DNA from: Actinomycetes bacterium
GTDB taxonomy: Bacteria > Actinomycetota > Acidimicrobiia > Acidimicrobiales > RAAP-2
NCBI GenBank assembly: GCA_021802025.1
Contig: JAKABC010000102.1
Span: 1 to 6,128, forward strand
Length of the DNA: 6,128 nucleotides
Reading direction: 5' to 3'
Position 1 is the stretch's first letter. Each line of letters begins with the position of its first letter. Position numbers and translations under genes: made by a program. Under the pieces are notes generated by a model, which saw only the letters and a program-made list of their open reading frames with translations, was not told the origin of the DNA and did not search any database. This document shows, piece by piece, positions 5,806 through 6,128 of this stretch.

Positions 5806-6128
5806 GGCCGGACTCGCCAGGCCACGGCCGCCGCGCCGAGCAGCGGGCCCGCGGCGCCCAGGGGCGACGGCTCGAGCGCGACGTCGCGCGCGTAGCCCAG
5901 GCGCGCGACGTCGCGCGCGCTCGCGGTGGCCCGCTCGAAGAACGCCGCGCCGTAGCCCAGGGCGACCGAGCCCGCCACGAAGCAGCGCACGAAGTCGAGG
6001 GTCGCCGCGAGGGCGCCCACGGCCCGCCCGACGAGGTCGCCGGCCCGCCCCCGCTCCTCGTCGTCGGCCTCGCGGGCCGGCCGACCGGTGCGCCGCTCGA
6101 TCGCCCCGCCGGAGGCTTCCGCCTCCAA
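5802..6128 (-). CDS. ROK-family protein (sugar kinase or regulator), C-terminal fragment
   Basis: Only the last 108 residues are in the window; the gene enters at the right edge, and the first codon seen (TTG) is read as internal Leu, not a start. Several stretches fit the C-terminal half of ROK proteins. EAEASGGAIERRTGRPAREA (2-21) matches the segment after the zinc-binding region. AGDLVGRAVGALAATLDFVRCFVAGSVALG (29-58) matches the helix and the strand that normally reads like VVLGGGVA. SPLGAAGPLLGAAAVAW (88-104) matches the terminal LGxxAGxxGAA helix. The phosphate-binding and catalytic DxGxT and zinc motifs lie outside the window, so kinase versus transcriptional regulator cannot be decided. 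An ARDVA repeat at residues 71-75 and 80-84 is discussed separately. The stop overlaps the next gene as GTGA. Confidence 0.75.
   Translation of the reverse strand: MEAEASGGAIERRTGRPAREADDEERGRAGDLVGRAVGALAATLDFVRCFVAGSVALGYGAAFFERATASARDVARLGYARDVALEPSPLGAAGPLLGAAAVAWRVRP
5876..5918. repeat. Pair of identical 16-base palindromic repeats inside the ROK gene
   Basis: GCGCGACGTCGCGCGC occurs at 5876-5891 and again at 5903-5918, 27 bases (nine codons) apart. Each copy contains a palindrome centred on GACGTC: 14 bases in the first copy, 18 bases (5901-5918) in the second. In the protein the copies give ARDVA twice. The exact nine-codon spacing fits an in-frame internal duplication or a structural repeat. 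Confidence 0.7.

Noticed and set aside
1..6128. CRISPR array, tRNA or rRNA gene, insertion sequence, or phage or defence system
   Set aside because: No regularly spaced repeats of suitable length, no cloverleaf or rRNA-like stretch, and no transposase or integrase frame were seen. The HNH gene alone, among housekeeping genes, does not support a defence island.

Overview
This window is high-GC bacterial chromosomal DNA in which every supportable gene lies on the minus strand. From high to low coordinates it reads: end of a ROK-family protein, an 84-residue protein of unknown function, an HNH endonuclease, a lipoate-ligase-like protein, then the start of the division and cell wall (dcw) cluster, mraZ-rsmH-ftsL-ftsI-murE. 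The very high GC content, the frequent GTG starts, this dcw order and the actinobacterial style of the HNH and lipoate-ligase-like proteins point to an Actinomycetota member, possibly of class Acidimicrobiia. That placement is inference from sequence style; no rRNA gene is present.

Accessory block (about 4379-6128): the four genes are packed head to tail. The ROK gene and the 84-residue gene overlap by four bases (GTGA), as do the HNH and lipoate-ligase-like genes. The 84-residue gene and the HNH gene are 9 bases apart. They look like one transcription unit, but their products do not suggest a single obvious pathway.

Control region (4228-4378): this 151-base gap is the only sizeable intergenic space. 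On the minus strand it holds a GC-rich inverted repeat just after the lipoate-ligase-like gene. Next comes a ladder of TGG-ending motifs at 10-base spacing, which matches the expected form of a MraZ operator. A possible -10 box sits inside the ladder, and a strong Shine-Dalgarno sequence precedes mraZ. This is probably where dcw transcription begins and where MraZ regulates it.

dcw block (1-4227): MraZ (regulator), RsmH (16S rRNA methyltransferase), FtsL (divisome scaffold), FtsI (septal transpeptidase) and MurE (peptidoglycan precursor ligase, cut by the window edge) couple precursor synthesis to septum building. rsmH/ftsL and ftsL/ftsI share GTGA overlaps, and ftsI/murE share a TGATG junction, so translational coupling is likely. 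The exception is a 116-base gap between mraZ and the likely rsmH ATG. It contains a long imperfect hairpin and also an in-frame GTG that would restore the GTGA pattern.

I found no mobile element, CRISPR array, tRNA or rRNA gene, and nothing that supports a wholly new system. The points most worth a second look are the MraZ operator ladder, the mraZ-rsmH hairpin with its start ambiguity, the unusual motifs in the lipoate-ligase-like protein, and the palindromic direct repeat inside the ROK gene.
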